From: Deinococcales bacterium
GTDB taxonomy: Bacteria; Deinococcota; Deinococci; Deinococcales; JAAFIG01
Assembly (NCBI GenBank): GCA_025359505.1
Contig: JANYHH010000055.1
Location: 1 to 38,722, forward strand
DNA: 38,722 nt
Direction of reading: 5' to 3'
A program made the translations under genes and the position numbers. Below are positions 38,716 to 38,722 of the stretch, piece after piece (within the stretch, counting starts at the first letter, position 1; every line of letters begins with the position of its first letter). The notes below the pieces were generated by a model, which did not search any database, had not been told where the DNA came from, and was given only the letters and a program-made list of their open reading frames with translations.

Positions 38716-38722
38716 CGCTTCA

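Noticed and set aside
1..38722. CTCGAG as a cloning or linker artefact
   Set aside because: The words fall in conserved codons of core genes in every frame, which artefact insertion cannot explain.
1..38722. tRNA or rRNA genes
   Set aside because: No T-loop-like GGTTCGAATCC or cloverleaf and no rRNA-like stretch was found by eye; a covariance search would settle it.

Overview
The window looks like a chromosomal segment from a Deinococcus-Thermus bacterium, most likely a Deinococcus-like member. Three things suggest this. MinC, YidC/RnpA/RpmH, DivIVA and the mreC-mreD-PBP2 cluster are of that type. Many genes start only 5-8 nt after a TANNNT -10 box (leaderless mRNAs). The DNA is moderately GC-rich with dense, ATGA-overlapping genes. 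The assignment is an inference from gene content, not from a phylogenetic marker.

Layout. 1-5.2 kb: a membrane-protein fragment, a glyoxalase-like protein, a Ser/Thr kinase with a small SANT-like DNA-binding protein, an aldo/keto reductase, two small unknowns, endonuclease III and a four-helix membrane protein. 5.2-8.3 kb (minus): ubiX-ispD-ispE and an Mrr type IV restriction enzyme. 8.4-13.0 kb (plus): maf-mreC-mreD-mrdA-minC, an envelope and division cluster. 13.1-18.7 kb: an MBL-fold hydrolase, a Tat-type secreted lipoprotein, purine nucleoside phosphorylase, a YggS-type PLP protein, DivIVA and a methyltransferase. 18.8-21.4 kb (minus): rpmH-rnpA-yidD-yidC. 21.5-23.6 kb: a GH13 glycosidase behind a promoter and a terminator-like hairpin.

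23.6-31.8 kb is an accessory island. It holds toxin-antitoxin modules (Phd/VapC, BrnT/BrnA, RHH/PIN, ParD/ParE, three MazE/MazF-type pairs, HicB/HicA and a lone antitoxin) separated by related intergenic repeats, plus two tandem type IV pilins. Several toxins are damaged while their antitoxins are intact. 31.9-35.0 kb: an AAA/DUF4143 ATPase and a dynamin-like GTPase. 35.2-38.5 kb (minus): a sugar epimerase, D-lyxose isomerase, DhaK and DhaL operon, probably for an uncommon ketose or pentose.

Three sequence layers run across the genes. (1) The hexamer CTCGAG is extremely frequent in coding and non-coding DNA: 16 copies in the first 2400 bases, 13 in the 843-base ispE. (2) A 164-165 bp MITE-like element with TA target sites is present in three near-identical copies and one diverged copy; one copy breaks a PIN toxin gene. 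(3) 28-bp perfect palindromes are present, one inserted in frame inside ispE and one forming the end of ispD. No tRNA, rRNA, CRISPR array, transposase or integrase was found.
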